60,539 nucleotides of DNA from Anaerolineae bacterium (GCA_021463195.1 JAJTXZ010000023.1:1-60539), one strand, 5' to 3'. Shown: positions 32,307 to 41,470, numbered from the stretch's first letter. Made by a program: numbers and translations. Notes: a model not told the origin generated them from the sequence alone.

Positions 32307-34991
32307 ATGCCTCGCATAGACGCATTTGGCGCGCGCGGCGCGTTTGGCGAATACGCCATTTATCGCCTCGATAAACTCGCGCAGCTCGGTTTGGCGCCCA
32401 ATCTCGAACGACTCCCCTTTTCGATAAAAGTTTTGCTCGAAGCGGTTCTGCGCAATGTAGATAATTACATTGTCACCGAACAAGATGTAAAGAATCTCGC
32501 GGCATGGGACGCGCTAAATCCTGCGCCGGTGGAATTGCCGTTTATGCCCGCGCGCGTCGTGATGCAAGATTTTACCGGCGTGCCGTGTATCGTGGATTTG
32601 GCGGCGATGCGCGATGCGATGAAGCAGTTGGGCGGCGACCCGAAAAAAATCAATCCACTCGTTCCCGTTGATTTGGTCATTGACCATTCGGTGCAGGTGG
32701 ATTTTTTTGGCGCCGTGACCGCGCTCATTCGCAACGACCAGTTAGAATTTCAGCGCAATCGCGAACGTTATGAATTTTTAAAATGGGGTTCGCAAGCGTT
32801 TGAAAATTTGCGCGTTGTGCCGCCTTCGACGGGCATTATTCATCAAGTGAATTTGGAATATCTGGCGCAAGGCGTTCTCACGCGTAATGGCGAAGCGTAT
32901 CCCGATTCGCTCGTCGGCACCGATTCGCATACGACGATGATTAATGGTCTCGGCGTGTTGGGCTGGGGCGTCGGCGGCATTGAAGCCGAAGCGGTCATGC
33001 TAGGGCAGCCGTTATACATGGTCATGCCGCAAGTGATTGGTTTTAAAATGACCGGTTCGCTGCGCGATGGCGTCACCGCGACCGATTTGGTTTTGACCGT
33101 CACGCAGATTTTGCGGAAAAAAGGCGTGGTGGATAAATTTGTGGAATTTTATGGCGCGGGGCTTGCCAATATGGCGCTGCCCGATCGCGCGACGATTGGC
33201 AACATGGCGCCCGAATATGGCGCGACCTGCGGCTTTTTTCCCACCGACGCGGAAACTTTGAGATATTTGCGCGCGACGGGGCGCGCGCGCGCCGCGGATT
33301 TGGTCGAACGCTATACCAAAGAACAAGGATTATTCCGCTCGGCGGAGACGCCCGATCCTGTATTTACCGATTCGCTTGAACTCGATCTTGCGACGGTAGA
33401 GCCATCGTTGGCGGGCCCAAAACGCCCGCAAGACCGCGTTGCGATGCGAGATTTGAAAAAAGTTTTTCGCGCGGCGCTCACCGCGCCGGTCAAAGAACGC
33501 GGGTACGGTTTGGACGACATCGCGCTCGCGAAAACGGGAGACGTGCGCGACAATGGTCATTCCGCCACGATTACGCATGGCGCAGTGGTGATTGCCTCAA
33601 TTACGTCATGCACGAATACGAGCAATCCATCGGTATTGATTGGCGCGGGCATCGTCGCGAAAAAAGCGATTGAAAAAGGTCTCGCCGTAAAACCGTATGT
33701 CAAGACTTCGCTCGCGCCCGGTTCAAAAGTCGTCACCGAATATTTGACGAAAGCGGGTTTGCTGTCGTACCTCGAACAACTTGGCTTTGATGTTGTCGCG
33801 TACGGTTGCACGACCTGCATCGGCAATTCGGGCCCGCTGCCTGAACCGGTGACGCAAGCCATCACCGACGGCAATCTTGTCGCATCGGCGGTGATTTCGG
33901 GCAATCGCAATTTTGAAGGGCGCGTGCATCCGTACGTCAAGGCGAACTTTCTCGCGTCGCCGCCGTTGGTCGTCGCATACGCGTTGGCAGGCACGACGGA
34001 CATTGATTTGGCGACCGAGCCGTTGGGCGTCGGCAAAGATGGGCAGCCGGTTTATTTGCGCGATATTTGGCCCACGCAGCAGGAAATTACGCAGACGATT
34101 GCCGCTTCAATTGACGCGCAGATGTTTGAAAAATCGTACGGCAATGTTTTTAACGGCAACGAGATGTGGAACGAGATTCCAACCGCGGGCGGCGAAGCGT
34201 ACACATGGCGCGACGATTCGACTTATATTGCGCATCCGCCCTTTTTTGAACATTTGAAAATGGCGCCCGAACCGCTGCGTGAAATTCACAAGGCGCGCGT
34301 GTTGGGCTTTTTTGGCGATAGCATTACGACGGACCATATTTCGCCCGCGGGCAATATCGCCAAGAACAGTCCCGCTGGCAAATGGCTCGAGGCGCACGGC
34401 GTGCAGCCGTACGATTTTAATCAGTACGGCACGCGGCGCGGCAATCATGAAGTGATGATGCGCGGCACGTTCGCCAATATTCGCATCAAAAATCTTTTGC
34501 TGGGCGGCAAAGAGGGTCCGCTCACGCTGCATCAGCCCGATAACGTCGAACTCTCCTTTTTTGACGCGGCGATGCGATACAAACAAGAAAACGTGCCGCT
34601 TATTATTATCGCGGGCAAAGAATATGGCACCGGCTCGTCGCGTGATTGGGCGGCTAAAGGCACGCTGCTGCTCGGCGTGCAGGCGGTCATCGCCGAATCT
34701 TTCGAGCGCATCCATCGTTCGAATCTCGTCGGCATGGGCATTCTGCCGCTTGTGTTCAAACCCGGGGAAAACGCGGATTCGCTTGGCTTGACGGGACGCG
34801 AGACGTACGACATTCTCGGCGTTAACGATGATATTAAGCCGCGCCAAGTTCTTAAGGTTCTTGCGACAGCGGATGATGGACGACAGACGACGTTTGAAGC
34901 GATTGCGCGTCTCGATACGCCGGTGGATGTGGACTATTACAAAAATGGCGGCATCTTGCAAACGGTGCTGCGCAATTTGGCGAAAGCGTAA
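32307..34991 (+). CDS. acnA: Aconitate hydratase A
   Basis: An 894-residue aconitase (AcnA/IRP1 type) that isomerises citrate to isocitrate in the citric acid cycle. The three cluster cysteines lie in [11 protein letters not shown] and [11 protein letters not shown]. The [22 protein letters not shown] and [10 protein letters not shown] segments are family hallmarks, and the C-terminal swivel domain is complete. The ATG at 32307 has GAAAGGA about 9 nt upstream; an in-frame extension upstream is not conserved. Its leader carries two dyads, and a 13-bp hairpin follows the stop. Single-gene unit. Confidence 0.97.
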   Translation: MPRIDAFGARGAFGEYAIYRLDKLAQLGLAPNLERLPFSIKVLLEAVLRNVDNYIVTEQDVKNLAAWDALNPAPVELPFMPARVVMQDFTGVPCIVDLAAMRDAMKQLGGDPKKINPLVPVDLVIDHSVQVDFFGAVTALIRNDQLEFQRNRERYEFLKWGSQAFENLRVVPPSTGIIHQVNLEYLAQGVLTRNGEAYPDSLVGTDSHTTMINGLGVLGWGVGGIEAEAVMLGQPLYMVMPQVIGFKMTGSLRDGVTATDLVLTVTQILRKKGVVDKFVEFYGAGLANMALPDRATIGNMAPEYGATCGFFPTDAETLRYLRATGRARAADLVERYTKEQGLFRSAETPDPVFTDSLELDLATVEPSLAGPKRPQDRVAMRDLKKVFRAALTAPVKERGYGLDDIALAKTGDVRDNGHSATITHGAVVIASITSCTNTSNPSVLIGAGIVAKKAIEKGLAVKPYVKTSLAPGSKVVTEYLTKAGLLSYLEQLGFDVVAYGCTTCIGNSGPLPEPVTQAITDGNLVASAVISGNRNFEGRVHPYVKANFLASPPLVVAYALAGTTDIDLATEPLGVGKDGQPVYLRDIWPTQQEITQTIAASIDAQMFEKSYGNVFNGNEMWNEIPTAGGEAYTWRDDSTYIAHPPFFEHLKMAPEPLREIHKARVLGFFGDSITTDHISPAGNIAKNSPAGKWLEAHGVQPYDFNQYGTRRGNHEVMMRGTFANIRIKNLLLGGKEGPLTLHQPDNVELSFFDAAMRYKQENVPLIIIAGKEYGTGSSRDWAAKGTLLLGVQAVIAESFERIHRSNLVGMGILPLVFKPGENADSLGLTGRETYDILGVNDDIKPRQVLKVLATADDGRQTTFEAIARLDTPVDVDYYKNGGILQTVLRNLAKA

Positions 34992-35048
34992 AAGTTTTTT
35001 CTTGCAAGCCAACAAGCGTTTGCCGCTTTTTTGAAATAACGTTTTTTG

Positions 35049-35085
35049 ACAAGCGTAACAGCGAGATAAATTCTGTTACGCTTGT
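35049..35085 (+). terminator. Hairpin after aconitase
   Basis: ACAAGCGTAACAG (35049-35061) and its exact reverse complement (35073-35085), 13-bp perfect stem. Only a weak T stretch follows, so it may be a terminator or a transcript stabiliser. Confidence 0.55.
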
Positions 35086-35125
35086 TCATTTAACTCACGT
35101 TACGCATATTCGCTAAAAAATAGCG

Positions 35126-35166
35126 CGCGCACGTACGGCAAATTTCAAATTTGTCGTACGTGCGCG
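35126..35166. repeat. Large palindrome with AAATTT core
   Basis: Arms of 20 bp (35126-35145 and 35147-35166) with one mismatch, around a single C. The core CAAATTT-C-AAATTTG is shared with 26113-26131. The rest of the 210-nt gap before the cupin gene holds no gene. Confidence 0.6.
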
Positions 35167-35202
35167 TAACATCGGTTATTTAAATCTCGCAACGGAGGAT
35201 TT

Positions 35203-35652
35203 ATGAGCGCCAAACCCGTTTTTTCCATGTCTGGGCAACGTCCCTCGTTTGAAGAAGATGGCGTGACGGATGTAGAGGTCGTGGTCACCAACGCGCAAAG
35301 CGAAGGTCGTTACAGCATCATGCGTTCCCGTTGGCTATCAACGTTTCAAGTACCGGCGCATTTTCATAAAACGCATTCGGAAACATTTTATGTGTTAGAG
35401 GGCCAAGTCGAATGGACGGTTGACGGCGAGACGCGCGTGCTGCAAGCCGGCGATGCGATTTATATTCCGCCGAACACTGTGCATAGCGTTCGCGTGGTCG
35501 GCGGTCAAGACATGCTTACTTTGATGTTTTACGAACCGGGCGGTTATGAGGAGCAAGCCGATTACAAGATGAACTTCACGCCGGAAGAATTGCAAGACCC
35601 GGAAATCAAAGCGCGGATTCGCAAGATGAACGATTTTAACCCGGTCGAATAA
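35203..35652 (+). CDS. Cupin-domain protein
   Basis: A 149-residue single-domain cupin. The first metal motif is HFHKTHSETFYVLEG (His and Glu ligands), and the second GDAIYIPPNTVHSVRV with a further His. An acidic tail follows. The family includes dioxygenases, isomerases and sugar-binding proteins, so the reaction cannot be named. CGGAGGATTT precedes the ATG. The gene lies between the aconitase operon and the toxin-antitoxin cluster. Confidence 0.88.
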   Translation: MSAKPVFSMSGQRPSFEEDGVTDVEVVVTNAQSEGRYSIMRSRWLSTFQVPAHFHKTHSETFYVLEGQVEWTVDGETRVLQAGDAIYIPPNTVHSVRVVGGQDMLTLMFYEPGGYEEQADYKMNFTPEELQDPEIKARIRKMNDFNPVE

Positions 35653-35710
35653 AGCGCCGTTCTCAAGGTAAAGCGGCGTGTCTGACCTGTCTTGTCATTG
35701 CTTTTGGCAA

Positions 35711-35794
35711 TCACTCCGCCGTCACCGCCAACCCCGTCAGTCGTCCCAACCCATACTCGCTCTCCAACTCTTTGCGGAATTGGCGCGTTTCCAT
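35711..35794 (-). pseudogene. Duplicated 3' end of the ABC exporter gene (27 codons)
   Basis: Reads METRQFRKELESEYGLGRLT, then GLAVTAE and stop on the minus strand. It matches the last 25 residues of the exporter encoded at 37583-39406 almost exactly (only TRQF to the end is shared; the terminal AAE is TAE here). It has its own ATG 7 nt after the HigA stop. It is probably a duplication scar, possibly a tiny protein. Confidence 0.8.
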
Positions 35795-35800
35795 TCGTCC

Positions 35801-36199
35801 TCAAACAAACACCCCCGGCGAAACATGAAAACGTTTCGCTAATGCGCGAATTTGGCGCACATTCAATTCGCGTTTGCCACTCAAAATTTCCGAAATGACG
35901 CCTTGCGAACCCACTTCGGGCAAGTCGGATTGCGTCAAGCCGTGTTCCGCCATAAAAAATTGCAACATCTCGCCGCCATTCGCATCAGGCATCGAAATAT
36001 GTTTTTCTTCGTAGGCATGAATCAGCGTGCCAAGCGTATCGAGCAAGCTGTAGAGCGGATGTTTTTCGTTCGTTCCGATTTCATCCAGCAACAAGTTGAG
36101 GCGCGCAACGGCTTGGTCATATTCGCGCTCGTTGCGAATCGTCAAGATGGGACGCACACCCAACCAGTGAGTTTGCAATTCTTTCGTAATTACACTCAT
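35801..36199 (-). CDS. HigA-family antitoxin
   Basis: A 132-residue antitoxin with a C-terminal HTH domain: MAEHGLTQSDLPEVGSQGVI, followed by SEILSGKRELNVRQIRALAK, is the helix-turn-helix (about residues 82-122). The N-terminal helical part (about 1-70) is the toxin-binding region. ATG 36199 has GGAGGAG upstream and lies just inside the end of the toxin gene (4-nt overlap). It would neutralise HigB and repress the operon by binding the palindrome at 36494-36510. Immediately after its stop, a copied exporter gene end follows. Confidence 0.9.
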   Translation of the reverse strand: MSVITKELQTHWLGVRPILTIRNEREYDQAVARLNLLLDEIGTNEKHPLYSLLDTLGTLIHAYEEKHISMPDANGGEMLQFFMAEHGLTQSDLPEVGSQGVISEILSGKRELNVRQIRALAKRFHVSPGVFV

Positions 36200-36483
36200 C
36201 GTTTCCACTCCTCCCTACTGTATGCCTGATGCGTCAACACATCGCGAATATAGACCTTGCCGCGATTGAAATGAATCGAGGTAATGAGATGATATTTGTT
36301 ACCCCCGATATTGAACACCACCCATTGCTCAACCAAATCCGCGCTGGGAAACGCGGCGCGCAATTCGTCAAAGGACGCAAACTCGGCGTGCGCCATCGCC
36401 TTGTGCCAACGCACCAGCGCCGTTTTGCTGTCGGGATGGCGCGCCCAAAATTGTTTTAATGCCTTGCGCGAGATAACATGCAC
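36196..36483 (-). CDS. HigB-family mRNA interferase toxin
   Basis: A 95-residue RelE-like toxin (HigB_toxin family) that cleaves mRNA, usually at the ribosome. HVISRKALKQFWARHPDSK at the start and GGNKYHLITSIHFNRGKVYI near the end are typical, ending VLTHQAYSREEW. The start is a GTG at 36483; an out-of-frame ATG overlaps it, and the in-frame extension upstream would run through the palindrome and promoter. The gene overlaps higA by 4 nt. Confidence 0.87.
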   Translation of the reverse strand: MHVISRKALKQFWARHPDSKTALVRWHKAMAHAEFASFDELRAAFPSADLVEQWVVFNIGGNKYHLITSIHFNRGKVYIRDVLTHQAYSREEWKR

Positions 36484-36493
36484 GCGGTAAGTA

Positions 36494-36510
36494 TATCTCA
36501 ATTTGAGATA
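36494..36510. promoter_or_regulatory. Palindromic operator of the higBA operon
   Basis: TATCTCAA, T, TTGAGATA: a perfect 8+1+8 dyad, 11 nt before the higB start codon. Its place in the promoter region fits autorepression by HigA. Confidence 0.6.
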
Positions 36511-36517
36511 AATGAAA

Positions 36518-36548
36518 AACCTGACGCGCCATCCCAACGCGTCAGGTT
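36518..36548 (-). terminator. Terminator after the MNT gene, copy of the ABC terminator
   Basis: AACCTGACGCG (36518-36528) and CGCGTCAGGTT (36538-36548), flanked by A and T runs. It closely matches the hairpin at 37508-37538 after the ABC exporter gene, which belongs to the same duplicated segment. Confidence 0.75.
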
Positions 36549-36621
36549 TAATTTTCTTTGAGAGGAGGCGTATCGCCGAAACGTTTCTTTATCACCTCTT
36601 CACCTTGTCGCCTTTGCATCT

Positions 36622-36951
36622 CTATTCCGCCGTCACCACCAACCTTCTCTCATAAAACACCACCCCTACGCGTTCGATATGCGCGCGCACATCGGCGTCA
36701 TTGATGTTTGCGAAAATCGAAAGGTCAATCGTGTAGGGCAAGAGCAGCTCTTCAAGTTTATCCATAATGTTGTAAAGCACGCGCAGAGTGAGATTGGAAT
36801 CGCCCAACAACGTCAAGTCAATGTCCGAGCCATGCTTGTAATTACCCTTGGCGCGCGAACCATAGAGAATCGCTTTTTCGATTTGAGGATATTGGGCAAG
36901 CACATTGGAAATTTTTTCGATTGTAGAATCAGTCAAGCCAAAGCGCATCAT
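36622..36951 (-). CDS. MNT-family nucleotidyltransferase antitoxin (MntA-like)
   Basis: A 109-residue minimal nucleotidyltransferase. The signature GSRAKGNYKHGSDIDLTLLG (about 32-51) is complete with both aspartates. Family members neutralise HEPN toxins by attaching AMP to them. The ATG overlaps the HEPN stop (ATGA). The last residues RLVVTAE are the same as the duplicated exporter 3' end (LAVTAE/LAVAAE) in the same frame, so the natural C-terminus seems to have been replaced by copied exporter sequence. Confidence 0.9.
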   Translation of the reverse strand: MMRFGLTDSTIEKISNVLAQYPQIEKAILYGSRAKGNYKHGSDIDLTLLGDSNLTLRVLYNIMDKLEELLLPYTIDLSIFANINDADVRAHIERVGVVFYERRLVVTAE

Positions 36952-37367
36952 TGTGCCTCCTGCGCCAGCGCGCGCAATTTGCGTTGAAGCGCCACAAATT
37001 CCATAAAGTACGAATTTAGGATTGCATTAACGATTTCGGCTGCGGTAGTTTCATCATAAGTGTGGGAGGTCAAGTTGCGGCTTTGAATCATGTTCATCCA
37101 TGCCTCACCATTTTCAATCAAGCCGCGTTTGAACGCCTCGCGTGTTGCATCTCTGGAACCGTACAAACTGCTGACGCCGCGATCCTCCAAAAAATCTTTC
37201 AATGTATTCCATGCCAACTCGTGCGTGAATTCAAATGCCTGAATCAAGCCCTGGTTTTCCAAATTGGAGAGAGGACGTTCGCGTGACAGCTCCACCGCCG
37301 CCTGTAGTTGCGCGAATGCTTGGTTGAAATGCCCAAAGCGTTGTTTCCAGCGAATATCTTGGGACAT
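36948..37367 (-). CDS. HEPN-domain toxin (HepT/HI0074 family)
   Basis: A 139-residue helical protein. QSRNLTSHTYD carries the RX4H motif (R-N-L-T-S-H) of HEPN ribonucleases, and the N-terminal half (RWKQRFGHFNQAFAQLQAAV, then LIQAFEFTHELAWNTLKDFL) matches the nucleotidyltransferase-substrate-binding family. In known pairs the toxin is inactivated by AMP transfer from MntA. It overlaps the antitoxin start by 4 nt. The ATG at 37367 is used; another ATG is directly before it. Confidence 0.9.
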   Translation of the reverse strand: MSQDIRWKQRFGHFNQAFAQLQAAVELSRERPLSNLENQGLIQAFEFTHELAWNTLKDFLEDRGVSSLYGSRDATREAFKRGLIENGEAWMNMIQSRNLTSHTYDETTAAEIVNAILNSYFMEFVALQRKLRALAQEAQ

Positions 37368-37507
37368 CATCGGGTTTTTCTCCTAACACGCTGTTGATAC
37401 GCGCTAAACCGAACAAAATAACTTGGCTTGCATAATCGCTTTAGAGCGCGTACAGTAAAGGCGTTCCGCAGTCATGCTTCCCACTTTGCTTTTTCATTCT
37501 AACATAA

Positions 37508-37538
37508 AACCTGACGCGTCATCTCGACTCGTCAGGTT
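37508..37538 (-). terminator. Terminator after the ABC exporter
   Basis: AACCTGACG (37508-37516) and CGTCAGGTT (37530-37538), flanked by A and T runs. Matching copy at 36518-36548. Confidence 0.75.
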
Positions 37539-37582
37539 TCTTTTGCTCTCTATCTTTCCTTCACTCCATTTCTCCATCGCCA

Positions 37583-39406
37583 CTACTCCGCCGCCACCGC
37601 CAACCCCGTCAACCGTCCCAACCCGTACTCGCTTTCCAACTCTTTGCGGAATTGGCGCGTGTAGAGTTCGTAATAGTGTCCGCGTTTGCGGAGCAGTTCC
37701 GCATGTGTGCCGCTTTCCGAAATGCCGCCATTCTCGATGACGAGGATACGATCCGCGCGTTTGATGGTCGAAAGCCGATGCGCGATCACAAAGGTCGTGC
37801 GCCCCTTCATCAAACGCTCCATCCCGCGTTGAATCAGCGCCTCAGTCAACGTATCTACCGAGCTGGTCGCTTCGTCCATTACGAGAATATCCGGGTCTGC
37901 CAAAACCGCGCGCGCGAGCGAAATCAGTTGCTTTTGTCCTGTTGACAGCAAGTTGCCGCCTTCGCCCACCTGCGCGGCGTACCCCTTGTCGAGCGTGGCG
38001 ATAAAATCGTGCGCGCCCGCGACCTTTGCCGCGCGTTCGACCTCTGCGTCATTCGCTTCAAGTTTGCCATAGCGAATATTTTCCCGAATCGTGCCGCTAA
38101 AGAGATGCGGCGTTTGCAATACGACGCCGATGCGCGCTTGAATGCTGTGCAGCGTCAAGTCCATATAATCTGCGCCGTGAATGCGAATGACGCCGCGTTT
38201 TGGTTCATAAAAGCGACAGACCAAATTCACAATCGTTGATTTGCCCGCGCCCGTTGGCCCGACGAGCGCAATCGTCTCGCCCGCTTGCACCTGAAGATTG
38301 AAATCGCGCAGCACCGGTTTACCGGGCGTGTAATAAAATTCAACATGGTCGAATTCAATCGTGCCGCGTAGCGTATCCGTTTCAAGCGCGTTCGGACGAT
38401 TTACAACTTCGGGTGGCGTATCGAGGAGCGAAAAGGTGCGTTCCGCCGACGCCACCGCTTGCTGCATCGAAGCATAGACGCGCGCCAAATCTTGCACGGG
38501 CCACAACATGAACGTGATATAACCGATAAACGCTTGCAGCGTCCCGACGGTCATAATGCCCCACGCGATTTGCGCGCCGCCGTACCACGCGATAATCGCG
38601 AGCGCGATGGAACTGATGAACTGCACGATGGGCAGAAATAACACTGACAAACGCGCCGCGCGATACGACGCGCTGTACATTTGCCCTGTCAACGCGCTGA
38701 ATTCGTCAAGATTTTTTTCTTCGCGATTCAACGCCTTGATGACACGCACGCCCTGAATATTTTCATTGTACGCGCCCGTGAGCCGCGAATTGGTTTTCCG
38801 CACGATGCGATATTCGCGAATAATGCGTTTTTGAAACCATGACGCGACGATGACCAAAATCGGGATGATGGTCAGTACAACGAGCGCCAAATGCCAATTC
38901 AACCACAACATAAAGAACGCCGCCGTCAAAATGCTCATCACTGCCCACGTCACATCCACCGCGCCCCAAGTAATGAGGTCGGCGATGTGTCCCGAATCGG
39001 AGGTCACACGCGACATAATCCAGCCAACGGCTGTGCGATCAAAGTACGAGAACGAAAGCGTTTGCAGATGATTGAACAATTTTTTGCGCAAATCGTACTG
39101 CACCCGTTCGCCGAGAATGCCCGCGAAATAAATAAATCCGAATACGGCGCCCGCCTGAACCAACGCAATGCCCGCGTAAATGGCGAGCACGCGCGTCAAC
39201 GCGGCAGGGTCATTCGGCGCGATCCCCGCGTCAATAATTTGCTTTTTCAAATAATTGAACACGCCATCCTGCACCGCCGTCAGCGTAATGAGGACGATAA
39301 ACGCGATGAGCCAGCGTTTGTGTGGCAGCGTCAATTTGAACATGCGTTTGAGCGTTTTGCCGCTCAGCTGCGCTTGAAAATCTTCTTCTTCAAATTCGTA
39401 TGACAT
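37583..39406 (-). CDS. ABC exporter half-transporter, subunit with consensus catalytic Glu
   Basis: A 607-residue type IV ABC exporter: six membrane helices (about 30-310) then the nucleotide-binding domain with GPTGAGKST (Walker A), VMDEATSSVD (Walker B with the catalytic Glu) and IAHRLSTI (H-loop). The signature motif is degenerate: LLSTGQKQ instead of LSGGQ. Together with the partner upstream it forms a heterodimer with one degenerate ATP site, as in TM287/288-type exporters. Substrates may be lipids, drugs or peptides. Its 3' end is copied at 35711-35794 and in the tail of the MNT gene. Confidence 0.92.
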   Translation of the reverse strand: MSYEFEEEDFQAQLSGKTLKRMFKLTLPHKRWLIAFIVLITLTAVQDGVFNYLKKQIIDAGIAPNDPAALTRVLAIYAGIALVQAGAVFGFIYFAGILGERVQYDLRKKLFNHLQTLSFSYFDRTAVGWIMSRVTSDSGHIADLITWGAVDVTWAVMSILTAAFFMLWLNWHLALVVLTIIPILVIVASWFQKRIIREYRIVRKTNSRLTGAYNENIQGVRVIKALNREEKNLDEFSALTGQMYSASYRAARLSVLFLPIVQFISSIALAIIAWYGGAQIAWGIMTVGTLQAFIGYITFMLWPVQDLARVYASMQQAVASAERTFSLLDTPPEVVNRPNALETDTLRGTIEFDHVEFYYTPGKPVLRDFNLQVQAGETIALVGPTGAGKSTIVNLVCRFYEPKRGVIRIHGADYMDLTLHSIQARIGVVLQTPHLFSGTIRENIRYGKLEANDAEVERAAKVAGAHDFIATLDKGYAAQVGEGGNLLSTGQKQLISLARAVLADPDILVMDEATSSVDTLTEALIQRGMERLMKGRTTFVIAHRLSTIKRADRILVIENGGISESGTHAELLRKRGHYYELYTRQFRKELESEYGLGRLTGLAVAAE

Positions 39407-39447
39407 GAGTTGAGAGCTCTAAATTGAAAAAATCCCGCGAGACCTTT

Positions 39448-41310
39448 TCAATTCAGAACCGGAGCAAATTCCGTTTCGGGCGCGCGCAACGTTGGCGCGG
39501 CCATTTCGCCGGCGATGGCCGATTCCACTTCCGTTTCGATTTTCGCTTGCAGTTCGTAAATCCGCCGATACAACCCGTCCTGTTCAATCAATTCGCGGTG
39601 CGTGCCGCGCTGCGTAATGCGCCCATGCTCCAACACTAGAATCTGGTCCGCGTTCATCACACTTTGAATCCGATGCGCGATAATAAACGTCGTGCGGTCT
39701 TGCATCAATTCTTTGAGCGCGTCGCGAATCGCTTCTTCCGTCTCGGTATCCACCGACGAAGTGGAATCATCGAGAATCAAGATGCGCGGATTTTTCAAAA
39801 TTGTGCGCGCAATCGTCACGCGCTGCTTTTGCCCGCCTGAAAGCGTGATGCCTTTTTCGCCAACGAGAGTGTTGTACCCTTCCGGAAAACTTGTGATGAC
39901 ATCATGCACGGCGGCCGCTTGCGCCGCCGCGAACACTTCGGCATCCGATACCTCGCGTCCGACGCCGTAGGTGATATTTTCCCGCAGCGTGCGCGAAAAC
40001 AAAAAAGGTTCCTGTTCCACGATGCCGATATGGCGACGCAAATATTCGCGCGGATAAGCGTTCAATTCCACGCCGTCCAGCGCAATGCTCCCGCGTTCAT
40101 ATTCATAAAAACGCGGCAAGAGATTCACGAGCGATGTCTTGCCGGAACCCGTCGGCCCCATCAGCGCAATGACCTCGCCGGGTTTTGCGTGGAACGAAAT
40201 ATCGTGCAGCACGCGACTTGATTTTTCATATTCAAAGCCGACACCGCGAAATACAATCTCGCCGCGCACGCGCTCATCCGCGCGCGGCAGATAGACGCCA
40301 TATTCAATCGGCTCGCGCTGCGTGCGAATAATTTCCGCCAAGCGTCCGAATGAGACGATGCCCATGGACGCTTGCACAATCATGCGACCCAATTCGCGCA
40401 TGGGCCAAATCAACAGCACGACCAGACCCATATACGTCACGTAATCGCCCAGCGTAAGCGTCTGATTCATCACCATCAACGCGCCGAGCGCAAAGCCCGC
40501 GATCATTTGTGTCGCGCACAGCACGTCCGCCGAGGGCCAAAAGAGCGAATGCATGATGAGTAATTTCTTGCCGCGGCGAAATTTTTCGAAATTATCGCGT
40601 TCGAACTTGTCCATCTCGTACTGTTGGCGCGCGAACGCTTTGACCACGCGCACGCCGGTCAAATTTTCTTGCAGTGTCGTTGAAACTACCGCGTCCTGTT
40701 CTTGATAATGCTCGTACGCTTTGGATACGCGGCGAAAAAAGAAAAACGACAAGAGAACGATTATTGGCACGACAATGACCGAGAGCGCCGCCAACTGCGC
40801 GTTGAGAAACAGCAGCGCGATAAAGTTGACCAAAAAGAGCAACACGATGCGCCCGACGCCAATCGCCTGTTCCGCGTAAAACTTGCGCACCGCTTCCACA
40901 TCCGATGTCGCGCGTTGAATCAAATCGCCCGTCGGCATCTTGTCGTGAAACGCGAATGTCAGACGTTGAATATGGTCATAGAGATAGTTGCGAATTTTCA
41001 ACGCGATGCCTTCGGCGGTGCGCGCGGCAAAACGCCCGCTCATAAAGGTGAACGCGCCTTCGGTCAACGCCAGCGCGACAAAGCCGATGGCGACCAAGGG
41101 CAAATCGCGCATCATTTCACTGCTGTTCAACACCTGATCCACCAGATAGCCGATGAGAAAAAAGGTGGAGGTGCGCGCGGCGGTGGAAATAATCAGACTG
41201 CCAATGGCGCCGCCATACATGAGCCGAAAGCCGCGCAAGAGCCCCCACAAACCGCCCAGCGCGGATTGAGAAACAATATTTTCAAACTCTGCGGTATTAG
41301 TTTTTGCCAT
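39448..41310 (-). CDS. ABC exporter half-transporter, subunit with Asp at catalytic position
   Basis: A 620-residue exporter subunit with six membrane helices followed by the nucleotide-binding domain: GPTGSGKTS, LSGGQKQRVTIART (consensus signature), ILDDSTSSVDTETE (Asp replaces the catalytic Glu) and IAHRIQSV. The Asp pairs with the degenerate signature of the downstream subunit, making the expected degenerate ATP site. The two genes are 41 nt apart and co-transcribed. No substrate-binding protein is associated, consistent with export. Confidence 0.92.
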   Translation of the reverse strand: MAKTNTAEFENIVSQSALGGLWGLLRGFRLMYGGAIGSLIISTAARTSTFFLIGYLVDQVLNSSEMMRDLPLVAIGFVALALTEGAFTFMSGRFAARTAEGIALKIRNYLYDHIQRLTFAFHDKMPTGDLIQRATSDVEAVRKFYAEQAIGVGRIVLLFLVNFIALLFLNAQLAALSVIVVPIIVLLSFFFFRRVSKAYEHYQEQDAVVSTTLQENLTGVRVVKAFARQQYEMDKFERDNFEKFRRGKKLLIMHSLFWPSADVLCATQMIAGFALGALMVMNQTLTLGDYVTYMGLVVLLIWPMRELGRMIVQASMGIVSFGRLAEIIRTQREPIEYGVYLPRADERVRGEIVFRGVGFEYEKSSRVLHDISFHAKPGEVIALMGPTGSGKTSLVNLLPRFYEYERGSIALDGVELNAYPREYLRRHIGIVEQEPFLFSRTLRENITYGVGREVSDAEVFAAAQAAAVHDVITSFPEGYNTLVGEKGITLSGGQKQRVTIARTILKNPRILILDDSTSSVDTETEEAIRDALKELMQDRTTFIIAHRIQSVMNADQILVLEHGRITQRGTHRELIEQDGLYRRIYELQAKIETEVESAIAGEMAAPTLRAPETEFAPVLN

Positions 41311-41411
41311 ATTTCTGTCGTTACCCCGCCGTCACAGGTTACGGTGTGGCGGCAAGCGCGAAAAAAAGCGCGCATTCGGAAAAAACGCGCGCGACCCTAC
41401 GGAAATAAAAA

Positions 41412-41445
41412 ACGGTCACAGCGCCAAAGGTGCGACTGTGACCGT
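41412..41445 (-). terminator. Minus-strand terminator
   Basis: ACGGTCACAG (41412-41421) and CTGTGACCGT (41436-41445). Read on the minus strand it is followed by TTTTTTATTT; on the plus strand no T-run follows. It ends transcripts that come from the small ORF at 41471-41728. Confidence 0.8.
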
Positions 41446-41470
41446 CAAAACGACAGCGAAACGAATCAAC

